From Phyllostachys edulis (Eukaryota; Streptophyta; Magnoliopsida; Poales; Poaceae): DNA of 64,000 nt. Below the pieces are notes generated by a model. That model saw only the letters and a list, made by a program, of their open reading frames with translations. It had not been told where the DNA came from and ran no database searches. Position 1 is the first letter of the stretch. Every line of letters begins with the position of its first letter. Shown piece after piece: positions 1 through 12,052 of this stretch. The translations under genes were made by a program, and so were the position numbers. The stretch spans positions 74,915,482 through 74,979,481 of the forward strand of contig CM070562.1 in assembly GCA_036346405.1 (NCBI GenBank). The letters run 5' to 3'.

Positions 1-600
1 TGTATCATGGGAGAAAAAGTATGCTGAGACCGTTGCTTCCCATAATGAAGAGGTCAAGAAGTTGGATTCTCAACTAGTGGGTAAGAAATTCTTTTACCCG
101 TGATTATTTTTGTTTTCTTTTTCCTCTAGGAGTTTATTTTTGTTTGACCAATCTTATTTCTTGAGCAAGTGGTCGAAAACAAAAAGCTCATGAGGCTTCG
201 ACTTGTACCCAACAGAGATGGAAGCAATGAAGATTAAACTTCAAGGAAACATCACGCTCTGAACAATGTGCTTGGTGAGCTACATAGTGAGGGAAAGACT
301 CTCAAGATGATACAATAGCTGCTCACACAAGTACCATTGGGGATCAAGTCGATTTTGCAAGATCCGTGACCACTTTGAAGGCCAACCAAGTGAATCGATA
401 AAGGAGGCGGTCGAAATCTGCAGATAAGTTATGCATTAGCAAAACTTAAAGCTCATGACCCCAACCTTAATGTGCAACCACTCGGCCGACTTCAACTACT
501 CTCAAGCGAAGGAAGACGTCGATGGAGGAGATGCAATCGGTTGGTAGGAAAGTTTCAGAGGAGATGCAGTTGGGCTCTCCTCTTGAGTAGTCTCAGAATG
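1..600 (+). pseudogene. Antisense accessory ORF remnant in the 3' internal region of the Tat element
   Basis: The plus strand starts in an open stretch reading SWEKKYAETVASHNEEVKKL, charged and coiled-coil-like. It is followed by a plausible intron (donor GTAAG at about 81, acceptor TTTCCTCTAG at about 130), then broken pieces such as QVVENKKLMRLRLVPNR and KAHDPNLNVQPLG. Stops and shifts follow to about 600. It lies beyond pol and on the opposite strand, the position of the antisense accessory gene described for Grande/RIRE2-like elements. Those genes encode coiled-coil or putative plant transposon-domain proteins of unclear role. The assignment rests on position and composition, not on a recognised domain. 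The 5' part lies left of the window. Confidence 0.45.
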
Positions 601-639
601 AACTTGTGAAAAACAATCTTTTGTTGATGTAATCCATCT

Positions 640-1570
640 TGTTCTCGCAAATCATCTTGTCGAGTAGTTAGTAACTCAAAAGATAATTAACTAATTTAAA
701 GACTAAGAAATGAAGTCAAATGTAATGACTTTATCCTAGCCCCGACTATTTGCTTAGTTTGTGAAAACTAAGTAAATAGTTTTGTCTCCTGCAAATCATC
801 TTGTCGAGTAGTTAGTAACTCAAAAGATAATTAACGAAATAAAGACTAAGAATTGAAATCAAATTATCCTAGCCCCGACTATTTCTTTGAGTTTGTTTAG
901 ACAAACTAAGTAAATAGTCTGAGAAAGGGTTTCAAAAGCAGAGAGGTTTGTTTAACTTGTAGTTTTTGGGTCTCAATTGTCATGCATCGTCGAAAGGGTG
1001 GTAACGAGTTGACACTAGGAAGTTCCTTCTAGTGGGCGTGACCACGCAGAGAGGAGAGGCTTCGACTAGGTAATGTTAACATCTCCGACTAGTTTAATCA
1101 AATCGAGAACGGCAACTTGAGTTAAGCAAACGTCTAGAGGACTTTAAAATATTTACTCGTCCTTCTCCGGTGGACTCGATAAGTCATCCTGGTAGCAAGA
1201 GTAGGAAATCGAACAAAGCTAGGAAGCTCCTTCCAGCAAGGTGACCACGCAGAGAGGAGAAACTCGACTAGATGTGTCTCTTCCTCCCACCAGTTGAGAT
1301 GAAACGAGTACACCCAAGACGGTTAAGCAAATCTGAGAAAGTCGCTCTTCTTAGAGTATTTTTCAAATTAATCAAGAAATAAACTAAGGTGAAAAGAGTT
1401 GGCCTTCAAAAATATTTCGACTAAATAAAACCCGAGTTCTTTGTGTTGGCCATAAAAGCGAGTAACGAGTCGACACTAGGAAACTCCTTCTAGTGGGCAG
1501 GACCACATGTAGAGAGGAGAGGTTTCGACTAGGTGATGTTATCTGCCTTCTGACCAGTGTAAAGAAAACT
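640..1570. repeat. Internal repeats in the 3' non-coding region of the Tat element
   Basis: Two related families recur. A segment containing CTTGTCGAGTAGTTAGTAAC and a following AAGATAATTAAC occurs near 655 and again near 795, together with TATCCTAGCCCCGACTATTT (near 730 and 865). A second segment, with the core CTTCTAGTGGGC followed by GACCACGCAGAGAGGAGAG and TTCGACTAGGT, occurs near 1020, 1215 (diverged) and 1480. No coding sequence is visible here. Such repeat-rich spacers between pol and the 3' LTR are usual in long gypsy elements. Confidence 0.6.
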
Positions 1571-1606
1571 GGGTGTTTAAAACATAGTCGAAAAATAATG
1601 AAAGCA

Positions 1607-3785
1607 CTACTCAAAAGTAAGACAATAGAGATAGAAAAAACCTGATTCTTTATTGTCCGAATGGCTGGTTACACATAGAACTTGCGTAACTGGTCGATGT
1701 TCCAAGAATTCGAGAGAACCTGGCCGTCTTCCATTGCCAATCGTGATCACCTCGGACGAGTAACCCGACCATGTGTAAGGACCTTCCCACTTGGGAGAAA
1801 GTTTGTTCCGATTAGACTTGGATTGGCAAAGCCTCAATACTAAGTCACCTCAAGAAGGTGCGAGGTTGAACCTCACGATCGTAGTATCTTCGCAGGCTTG
1901 TTGGTAGATTGCCGAACTAATTAGGGCCTGGTTTCTCCTTTCTTCAAGTAGATTAATATCATCTGCTCAATTTGTTCTGGTTGGAGTCCGTGAATGTTTC
2001 GACTCGTGTTGACCGTATCTTTAGTTCGGAGGAAGCATAGCTTCAAAGACCAAGACTAAAAAGAAAGGTGTTTCTCCCAGAGTGGTAGTTGTAGAAGCGC
2101 CCATAATCTGAGGGTAATTCTTGTACCCAAGCCCCGAGCGTTTGATGAGTGGTCAAGACTCGAGTTTTAATTCCTCTCATTATTTGGCCGCTTGCACGCT
2201 CGACCGCCCCATTACTCGGGGATGGGCCATGAAGCATAACATAACTTGGTACTCCAACTCGTCACAAAATTCCTGAAATTTTGCGCCGAAAATTGCTTAC
2301 CATTATCGTAATTATTCGACTTGGTACTCCAAATCGAGTAATTACGCATCTCATCATAAACCGCTTTGTTGCTTCGTTGTTATCCCGATCCGAGTTCGCT
2401 TCAATCCATTTTGTGAACATATCAATAGCCACAAAAGGAACTCAAACCTCCGGAGCTTTAGGAAACGATCCTGTGATATCAAGACCCCAGGTTGCAAAAG
2501 GCCAAGATAGAGGTATTGTTTGTAATGCCTGAGCTGGTTGGTGTATTTGCCTGCTATGAAACTGGCACTGGACACACTTTTTAACCAACTCTTTAGCATC
2601 GTATAGGGCTGTTGGCCAGTAAAAACCTTGTCGAAAAGCCTTGCCGACCAACGTTCTGTAGGAAGCATGATTTCCACAAATGCCACCATGTATGTTGTGA
2701 AGGAGTGTTAATCCTTCGCTCTGCGGAATGCATCGCATGAGCACCCCTTGAGTACCTCGCTTATAGAGAACTCCTTCACCAAAGTATACATTTTGGCTTT
2801 TCGGGATAAGCGATCCGCCTCGAGATCGTCTTGGCATGTAACCCTTCAAGATAATCATAGATGGGTGCCATCCATGTATCCTCGTATTCTAGAGAGGTTG
2901 TCTCAATAGGAGGTGTCTCGGCTTTTCGACGAGAAGGCTTCGAGTTGTTCCAAGAAGACTCCTTTTGGTACTTCAGATCCGAAGAAGCTATTCGAGCAAG
3001 TTGGTCTGCGAGGAAATTATCCTTTCGAGGGATGAATTGTGCCTCAAACCTAAAAAATGCTTTTCTAGCTTACGATTCGATAAGTACGAGACATTGTCGG
3101 GTTAGAGCACCTTTGGTACTTTTACCGACTTGATTCACGACTAGTTGAGAGTCTCCTCTCACGAGTAGTCACGAATCGAGAGCTTTACGTCAGATACCAA
3201 ACTAGCAAACCTTCAGATTACGCCACATTATTAGTGGCCTAAAAGTTTAATTGTATGGCATACTTTAAGGTCTCTCCAGTAGGAGATACCAGACCACCCC
3301 AACTCGAGCCACTTAAAGTAAGCGACCGTCAAAGTACATCGCCCATTGGTCGGGAATCAGATCGGGATCCCTAACAGTTCAGATTTGTCCATTCGGCGAC
3401 AAAGTCCGCCAAGATCTCGATTTAACGGCCGTTCGACACGAAATGGATGTCAAACTCCCCAAGTTCGACCGACCATTTTGCCATGCGCCCCATTGCTTCC
3501 CTAATTCGAGGATCGCTCCCAAGGGAAACTCGGGCAAGACAAATTTAGTTTGTGCGCTTGAAAATAATGCCGCAGCTTCTCAAGACATGAGGAGGGCATA
3601 TGAAGCTTTTGGACCCGAGGGTAACGCTCCTTAGGTCCGTGTAAACTTCACTTACGTAGTAAACTGGTCGTTGTACATTTTCACGTTCTACAACCAAGAT
3701 TACCGACCGCTCGCGGGCGTGGCGCTAGGTAAACCAAGAGCGTTTCTTCCGCCTCGAGAGACCGTAATAGAGCACTAAGAAGGTA
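1607..3785 (-). pseudogene. Tat gypsy pol, distal part: RT C-terminus, RNase H, integrase
   Basis: On the minus strand from 3785 the translation gives RT-connection pieces (LVYLAPRPRAVGNLG, then RYPRVQKL and EKLRHYFQAHKL near 3540-3610, and GRMAKWSVELGEFDI near 3450-3490). The RNase H start PDQWAMYFDG follows near 3350. An integrase zinc-binding region lies at about 2520-2720 (HNIHGGICGNHASYRTL and KKCVQCQFH, the HHCC pattern), then the core start WATWGLDITGSF-like near 2460. The integrase C-terminal motif KLSPKWEGPYTW lies near 1790. These are the normal domains of gypsy pol in the normal order. Several stops and frame changes show it is inactive. The proximal RT lies beyond the copia insertion at 15549. 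Confidence 0.8.
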
Positions 3786-3790
3786 CCTCT

Positions 3791-5852
3791 TGTAGGACCA
3801 AAATGGCGACAGAGGGGGGTGAATGTCGCTCTCTTTAAAACGCCCGAGAAAACGTGACATTTTTTTTTTTGAAGAAGCAAAACAAAGTAATTCACAGAGA
3901 GTTAATTCTGCTGAAACACGAACGATGTGACATCAAAAATTCAGCATAAATCGAGACCCACCAAGAAAAATTCAAGCGAAAATACCATTGTTTAATCTGC
4001 ATGCAAAATAGTTGAAAATCAGCAAAGAAAGAAAAGACATCAGAGATCATCTCGCCATACAACACACGACCACAGAGCAATCCATTTGAGTAGTCAACGC
4101 CATAAAGAAATTGATGAACAAAGAAGAAACGATGAAACTCAAGATTCTGCGTAGGGCTCCAGCCAAGATCACCAAAGAATTACTAGATTAAGCGTACCAC
4201 AAAACCAAACTTAGTCGCATATGAGGAACACAAAGACTAGCACTCATCCTTTTACATTTTTCTCGACGGCTCACTCACAGCCGCAGGGCAAGCCAAGAGT
4301 TTCTTCTTTTCTCCCCAAAACAGAGGCGCCGCCAAGTGATATTTCTCACGCGCGCAGGCGAGCTCATTTGCCGCCGCTAGGCTTCCAGATACCACGAAGA
4401 ACACCAAAAGCAAATCGCTGTAAAGCTACCGATTAAACAAGCAAAGACAGAGGCTAAGGACTCGGCGCTAGCAAATAAAAACGGATCAGATTTCAGCGGC
4501 AAGACCGACAAAGCAAAACGAAGAAACGGAGCTAACAAGAGCCGCCGCCGGCACAAGCTCGGAAAAAACAGCAATCAATACATCCGCCGCCATGCACTTT
4601 TCGACCAACAAAGCAATTAGGACGAAACCTCACTGGATTTTTGGTCAACTCATCAGGCGAGCAAAAACAAAGAAGACAAGCAAACACTACCGCAAATTAC
4701 CAGACGAAGAGCAAGACCAAAACAAATCAAGCTGATCAAAACACCGCAGATCAAGGAAACAAAAACAGATCTGAATTCTGAGCAAGACAGAAATTTCTGC
4801 GGAAGAACACGGCAAAAAGATCAAATCAAGAACTGCTCACATGCATGCAAGAAGACAGTCAAGATAAACAAACACCATCTCATATTGATCTAAAGGAAGA
4901 GAGATACATGATTGATACAAGAGGAATGATTACAAGCTTTCATCTCATCCTCTCCCACTCTCAAACCTCAAGAACACACTCATTCTCTACATGTTTCTTG
5001 GAGAGGAGAAGACACACACACACTAGCTCTCACTCGGCTCATGTCAATACTCACCAAACCCTCACTACACGGCCCTCACCCTCTGCAAGCACACACACTA
5101 GAGCTCTACTCTCAGCTCATCCCCACACTGTTCTCACCGAACACACAACCAAGCAAAGATGAGCTCTACAAGGAGACACGCACAGAGCACTCCCCACACC
5201 AAAGACACTACCACTACACAGCTATCCACTCACTGAGGCGCCCATCGCTAGCTTGGGCGCTTCTTGCACACAAGCTCAGCTCATATCCTCAAACGGCAAA
5301 TCAAGAATTGCAGTCCTTGACTCACATGTTTGCTCCACCCACAAATGAGGCAAAAGTCATGGTCAACATGACCAGGATTTGGAGGAAAAACCAGCCCTCC
5401 TCTCATGCTTGAGTCAAATCTCCAATTTGCCCTCAGCACCTTCCCTAAGCTTCCGTGATCCGGTATCTTGACCGTCTCGACCTCGACTCCTCCACGAGTC
5501 TAGTCGATCCGCTCATCATCGCCCGTCAGATCCGTCACGGGCCGTTCCTTCCTCGTCTCCCGACTCAATAACCACCTCAAAACCTCGATCATCTTCTAAG
5601 ATCTTTGACCGTCTGGACCTCGACACCTCCTGTGTCTAGTCCCGTCCTCTTCGCCTCACCATGACCTAGCTTCAAGTCCTGCAGCCACATGCATAAGCAA
5701 CCCATCACATAGCACCGCATCTAAACAAGATAATCCACATTAGCACAGATAAAGGTACTCAACCCCCGAATACCCGAAACAAACTCAAAACTCACTAAAC
5801 CGACCGTCAATTACTCATCACAAACATGGGAACACCTCCACATGGTCTCTCA
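3791..5852 (-). repeat. 3' LTR of the Maximus-type copia element
   Basis: This 2062-bp repeat matches 13506-15543 along its whole length, begins TGTAGGACC and ends CTCTCA. It abuts target duplication CCTCT on the left and a polypurine tract (minus strand) on the right. Reading frames inside it are not genes. Confidence 0.92.
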
Positions 5853-5869
5853 ATCTCCCCTTGATGAGT
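5853..5869 (-). other. Polypurine tract of the Maximus-type element
   Basis: On the minus strand the bases just upstream of the 3' LTR read ACTCATCAAGGGGAGAT, a typical plus-strand primer tract directly abutting the LTR end at 5852. Confidence 0.75.
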
Positions 5870-7530
5870 ATATTGACAAACCAAAAAAAGCAAAAGTTGA
5901 GTTTGTTTGAAAGTCATACATGGTTCAAGAAAAGAAATTGATGCTAATGACCATGTAGACGCAAGGAGTAAAAGAAAGAGCAAGTTTTCCTCAAACACTC
6001 CCAAAACTCTCAAAAGTGACTTTTTCTCCAATATTCTCCCCCTTTTGGCAATAGAGTCATCAAGATACAAAAGAGAGAATATAGCATGGTGGTTGAATAT
6101 TATGCAATGCTAAGCAATTAGAGCCATGAAGATTATCCAAAATGACTATTCGAGTATTACACCAAGCCATAACTTATATGAAAGATATCAAAATCATTAC
6201 AAGATATGCATAATCAAGCCAAGCCACGTAAGTAACAATATGAAGATTAGATGAATTTCTTAGCATGTCAAGCCACTCAAGAGTATAGTCTAGCTAGAGG
6301 TATCCAAAGATGATGCAAACCATGTCAATAACCTAAGTGGAACCAAGAAGCTAGAATTGAGTCAATTTAGAGTGCTATTAGTTCAAGAATGAATCATTTG
6401 CACAAGTACTTGGTTCTTTTGGTAGTTAACAAATTTAGCCCAGATCACATATTTTCATTTGAAATTGATAACTGGTGATGTGCTAGATCTCAAGCCTTAT
6501 GCGACCATTCCAAGCGAGAAGCTTAAGGAAATGATCTAGGTCATCCAAAACTCCCCCTGAGTTCATGCCTAGTGCAATGGCAAGCAGTCTCATGAGAAAG
6601 AATTGGTGAGATCAGTTCTTTCGCACATAAAAGAGATCTTTTGCTTTTCTTAAAATAATTGAACGCACTCATGTTTCATCACGACACTAGCATAGCTCAA
6701 ACTAAAGCTCAATTAAAGATTCAAGACTCAACTTAGCCTATTTGACATGGCATGAATCATAAGAGGACAACTAAAGATAGACTAGCCTCAAGAGCTAACA
6801 TGACATGTCTTAGTTCAAGTTGTGCAATTTTAATTAACTTAACCATGGCAAAGGCTTGACGACACATATGAAGCAATGATAAATCTAGCGATTAAGCATA
6901 ATCATGGCAAGATGTAATGCATTGTAATCATGTCAACTATGGATAATAGTCAAGGCTCCATGTAGTTATATTACAATGCACAAAGCTAAAATGCAAGAAA
7001 ATCCAGCTCCCCCTCAACATGTGAAGCAAAGTTTAGTTCAAGTTGAGTTATATCAAAATTAAGCTCCAGAAGCTCCCAAATGAACTCTCCCTGAACCAAA
7101 GCAATAAAACGAGAAGCTGGCAAAGAAATCAGGAACAGGCAGTCCTCAAAGCATAGACAAGATATAGAGAATACCATGGCTCAGACTGACTCTCATCTAC
7201 CCCATATGACACTAGGACTATCAGCTGCCCGGCTAACACACTAAGGAGCAAACACGTTCCCTGTCTACCCAAGGGTGGCCCAACCCTTGCTAGAACCTAT
7301 AAGAAGTGAGTAAGCTCAACCTAGTGAGAAGAGACAGCTAATAAGCAACATCCTAGAGCATAAGATGAGAGGAAGAGGTCTAAGCAACTAGACGAGAGAA
7401 ACACTCTAATCTATGCTAGGAAGACTAACCCAAAATGCATCCCGAATGCAATGCGATAGTAAGGAGCAACAAAGATAATATACAAGATAAACAAGAAAGC
7501 ACAAAGCTCCCCTCACTACATCCATAAGGA
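5870..7530 (-). other. Non-coding region between pol and the 3' LTR (Maximus type)
   Basis: About 1.7 kb with no supportable coding sequence. It is colinear with 27514-28906 of the second Maximus-type element: for example, the minus strand of about 6541-6620 and the plus strand of 27936-28012 both contain TTCTTTCTCATGAGAC, then CTTGCCATTGCACTAGGCAT, then AACTCAGGGGGAGTTTTGG. SIRE-type elements often carry an env-like ORF here. No such ORF survives in this copy. Confidence 0.7.
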
Positions 7531-8960
7531 CAAACCACCCCAAGCTCTCCCGCAAGGTGAAAACCTAGAGCTATCCAAAGGCTTGGTAAAGATATCACTA
7601 ATGGCGGTCACTCTCCACAACTGGAGCACTATATCACCCTTCTCCACATGGTCTCTAAGGAAGTGATATCGATATCAATATGCTTGGTCCGAGAGTGCCT
7701 TTGGGTTCTTAGCAATGTTAATAGCGTAGTGTTATCACAAAAGAGTGGAACACTTTCTATAACTAACCCAAAATCTCGCAGGTCGGCCATCCAAAGTATC
7801 CGTCAGCAAAGAATGGCGCAAAGAACATACTCGCCTCTGCGGTGGATCAGGCAACACCGGATCGCTTCCTAGAGGACCAAGAACGAGAGAAGTGCCAATG
7901 AATTGGCAGGTGCCGGTGTTTTTCCTATCTATCCTCTGACCAAAGAAAGTCTGCGCCCGAGTAGGCTCGAGGAAAAGACAGATGAGGAAGAGTACCAGAT
8001 ACCATAGTCAATGGTAGCTCAAGGTATCAAGAATGCGCTTCATCTTTGGCGGTGAGATACGCGAGGAGAAGCTCGAATCGAGCACACGTACACACGGAGA
8101 AGTGTATGTCCGGTCTCGAGGCAATGAGGTACAAGAGGAGCCAATCATGCCGCGATACTCCTTCGATCAACCGCTCGCCATCCTCATCTGGTCAAGATAG
8201 GTCAGAAGCCATCGGTGTGGACACCGGCTTACCATCACTCATATCAAAGCGCCTCAGAGGTCACGAGTGTACTTGCCCGATGCAAGAAAGTACCTCCCGA
8301 GTCCGCTTGATCTCGAAGCCAAGGAAGAAGCTCAACTCGCCCATCATGCTCATCTCAAACTCGAGCTCATAACATCGGAGAACCGAGAAACAAGAGTATG
8401 AGATGAGCCACCAAAGATGATATCATCCACATAAATCGACGAGTAGAAAGTCATTACCATGCTCGCGAATGAACAAGGTCTTGTCTACCTTACCCATCTC
8501 AAAACCTTGACTCAACAGATAGGACTTAAGCCTCTCATACCAAGCTCTAGGGGCTCGCTTAAGTCCATACAAGGCTTTAGAGAGCTTGAAGACATGGTTA
8601 GGTATTTGGGGTTCTCAAACTCGAGGTCGCTTGACGAGACTTCCTCCTCAATAAGGCCATTGAGGAAGGCACTCTTCACGTCCATCTGTAAAGCTTGAAA
8701 CCCTTAGAAGCCGCAAAGGCAAGCGAGATTCTAATGGCTTCAAGACGAAGCTGAGGGCAAAGGTCTCCTCAAGTCCTGCACCCTCAACCCGGGAAAACCC
8801 CGAGCGACTAATCTAGCCTTGTTTGGGATGACAACCCCATCCTCACTGCTTGTTCTTGAACACCCACTTGGTTCCAATGATATTGTGACCTCGTGGGGCT
8901 CAACAAGCCACCAAACCTTGTTTCTCTCAAAGTTTTCCAACTCCTCATGCATGGCATTGA
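7530..8960 (-). pseudogene. Copia reverse transcriptase and RNase H remnant
   Basis: The minus strand from 8960 reads MHEELENFERNKVW, the N-terminal edge of copia RT, followed by NKARLVARGF near 8810. Further pieces of the canonical RT lie between 8700 and 7900: the MDVKSAFLNG-like region near 8680, an SKALYGLKRAPRAWYER-type stretch near 8540-8580, and the region around YVDDIIFGG near 8410-8430. RNase H remnants follow to about 7530. Many small deletions break the frame, so no continuous ORF remains. The domains follow integrase, the order that defines Ty1/copia. Confidence 0.8.
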
Positions 8961-9397
8961 CCCAAGACTCATCGGAAAGAGCATGATCAACATCCTTGGG
9001 CTCAAGGAGGCAATGAAAGGAATGGAGACAGAAAAGAGAAGTGCAGATTTTGAGCGTGACACGCCAAAAAGATCTCCAATGATCCGCTCAAGGATGCCTT
9101 CTCTGGATATGTCGGGAGGTCTCGATGAGAAGAAGAAGTGGCCTCTACCTCGTGTGCAGACGAGGCAGGACAGAGCCACTAGCTCCAGAGGAAACGGAAG
9201 GCAGGGTGATCACCTTGAGGTGCCGTGGAAGAAGGCATCTCAAGGGGAGGAAGAGGAGCCGATCGTAAACAACCATCGTCTCCCTCGCCCTCATCATCCA
9301 CAAAGATGGTCTCGGACCGCTTCTAAAGAACTCGAGATATCCGCCTAGTCCCTGGCCGCCTCGCCAAAGGTCACCTCACTGTGTTTCTACCATTTTG

Positions 9398-10480
9398 CTA
9401 GACTCGCAGCCTGCACCTATAAGTTCGCCAAGAAGTCGAGTAGCCTAGAAAGATACCATCACAGAACGTGACTCGAACTTGTCTAGGTTCCCTGCATTTT
9501 AATAAAGCACTTGCAACCAAACACACGAAAATGAGAGACATTGGGCTTTCACCAGATCTCACTTCATAAGTCTTGGTGCAAGTGTGCCCTAAGAAATACT
9601 CGATTTGAGACATGGCACGCGTAGCTATAGCCTCATTTCAAAACTTCCTGTAGAGTACTCATCAAGCATCGCCCGCCATCTCGACTAAGGTACGGTTCTT
9701 CCTCTCCACAACGCCATTTTGCCGAGGGACGATGGAGAAGAGAACCGGTGCTCTACACTGCCTCACCGCAGAAACTCTCAAAGTAGGAATTCTTGAACTC
9801 CGTACATTGTCATCATGGATCGCTCAGAAGGCACCCGGAGCTCAACAGACATGACCTACTAAAAGACCTCGAAATGTGTAAATGTCTCATCCTTCGAGGC
9901 TAAGAAAACACCCAAGAGTACCTCGAGAAGTCATCGACCACAACAAGAACATACCACTTCCCTCCGCCGATCAAGACTCGATTTGGTCCAACTCGGTCCA
10001 TGTGGAGCAATTGTCCTGCATCTGGCCATAGTAATCGGACCGAGGATGAGAAGCGGCAACTATCTTGCCGTCTTCAAGATGGAGTGCAAACAAGATCTTT
10101 GACCATCTTGAGTTTCGCGCACTACTTAATGAGATCATGGCCGCTAACTCGGGTCAAATGGTCAAATCCAATATGACCAAGTCTCCTATGCCGTAAAGAG
10201 AGATCGGGACTCGTAGCAACCAAACACCGAGAGGATCACCGGAAGAATCGGAAAAATCAGCACGAAAGATCCTCCCATAACGAGAAATCCCGCAAACCGC
10301 ACTACCCAAGAATCAAGAATTTTGCAATTGTTTTTCTTAAAGCTCACCTCAAACCGGCCATCAAGAAGTCGAGAAACCGAAAGCAAATTGTACCGCAGCC
10401 TTACTAACCAAGGCAACATCCTTAAGAATAAAAGAAGCATTAATACGACAAGATTTTGGCGATGACGCGCCTGCACGAAG
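9398..10480 (-). pseudogene. Copia pre-integrase and integrase remnant
   Basis: The minus strand near 10300-10400 reads LRYNLLSVSRLLDGRFEVSF followed by KNNCKILDS, the segment between copia protease and integrase. Near 9470-9560 it reads FVCLVASALLKC and VTFCDGIFLGYSTS, the C-terminal integrase region (FGCKCFVL...DGIFLGYS in relatives). The zinc-binding and catalytic parts between them are broken by frame changes. It lies between gag and RT as expected. Confidence 0.75.
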
Positions 10481-12052
10481 CGCCTCCGAAGGTGATCGCC
10501 TCATCACCGGAGCGCTGGCTAGGAGGAGAACCAACGGAGTCTCCGGTCATATGACGAGAACAACCGAGTCTACAAGCCAAACCTTCTCCTTCCCTACCCG
10601 CTAACTCGAAGTCAAACAGAGTAAAGTCTCAAGATCGATAAATCAACAAAGGATTTTGGCACCCAATATCGAGTAACACGCCGAGCGATGAAGTAGTCAA
10701 GCCCGATCGACCTCTATCTACCCCACGCTCTCTCACACTCACAAGCAGAAGGTCTAAGAGCAGATTCAAGTCGTTCTTCGAGTCCGATCGCCACGGCGAG
10801 CGAGTCGAGCACCGCAACAGATCGAACACGCCATGGTAGCTATCTCGATGGGGAAAACGAGATCTACCCTCAGACGCGGAAGTCACGATCGAAAACAATT
10901 TTGAGGACGAAAACCGTAAAACTCGGAAAACCAAGTCCTCGATGTCGCACAAACCCATCGAAGAAATAAGCCTAGACCTCGTGTTGGTCTTAGGTGCACT
11001 CAAGGTCCGGGGCCGACCTTTAATGCGCCTAAGAGACTCAACATGGTCTCTACGCTACGATCTTGGCGCTACCAAGCATCGATCGATTGGTGTCCATCCT
11101 TCCGATGAAGGTGCAAGGATACTTCACCTTTGAGAGGTAGAAGCAAGATGTGAAATTACCTTACTCGTCGAAATCTCTCGACATAGCCCGCCGACTCGAA
11201 ATGGACTTTCTCGGTCCTGGCTCGGCCTCGATCACACACGGTGCTATGGGTCCGAGCACGGCGGTGGATGCTTCCTCATGTCCTCAAAGAAGTTATATCC
11301 TAGACCTTGATTAAATCTGCAGATCTTAGATTGGTCTAGAATAAGATTGAGCTTCTTCTTGCTCTCCTACAAATCTCTCGAGAGTGTTCATAAGGTACCG
11401 ACACTCCCAAAGAGAGAGGTGCAAGAAGAGCAGGGGAAGAAGAGACAAGCAGAAGGTAAGGAGCAAAAGAAGAACCAAAGAAGAGAGGGAAGAATGGCTT
11501 GTGCACGCACACCGACTCAAGGGACATTCCCATCATAGCCAGCTTGGTTCACGCCGCTAAGCTGCCTCAACCTTACCCCGGGCTTCTCCCCTTCTCCACA
11601 ATCATATCACAAGCACAATGTGGCTTCTTCTAGAAGGTTCTTAGTTAGCTTCACACATTTCTCATCCAAAGCAATCAAGTCGATTTTAGTTTGTTACACT
11701 TAATGCATGGTGAGCTAACAGGTCCTTAGAAGCAAACTTAGCCATCTTCCTTTCATGATCAATCATATCTTGAAACTGCTTGGAGACGACTTCAAGTTCA
11801 AGCAGCTTAACTTAGGACAGCTTCAAGCATGAATCAAACGGCCAAGTAAAGAAGCTTGTAGTTCAAAGAATTTTATGATCTCGCCTGCTTTTAAGTTCAT
11901 CTTCAAGTTATTGCAATTTTCACAAGACTCGGCTGATCAAGGAGCATGGCATAAGATCCTCTAGCAAAGAATGTCCTTACCCTCACATGAGGTGGGAGAA
12001 GTAGTCTCATCAAGAATAAGTAGGGTAATGTACCATCCTACTCAACTCTAAC

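Noticed and set aside
4845..5412. Open frames of 105 and 123 codons in the left copia LTR
   Set aside because: They lie inside an LTR, overlap each other in different frames, show low-complexity His/Thr/Ser composition, and the matching LTR copy (14604-15098) gives a different protein.
8893..9348. A 151-codon plus-strand frame
   Set aside because: It is the antisense of copia RT/integrase linker sequence, with no domain of its own.
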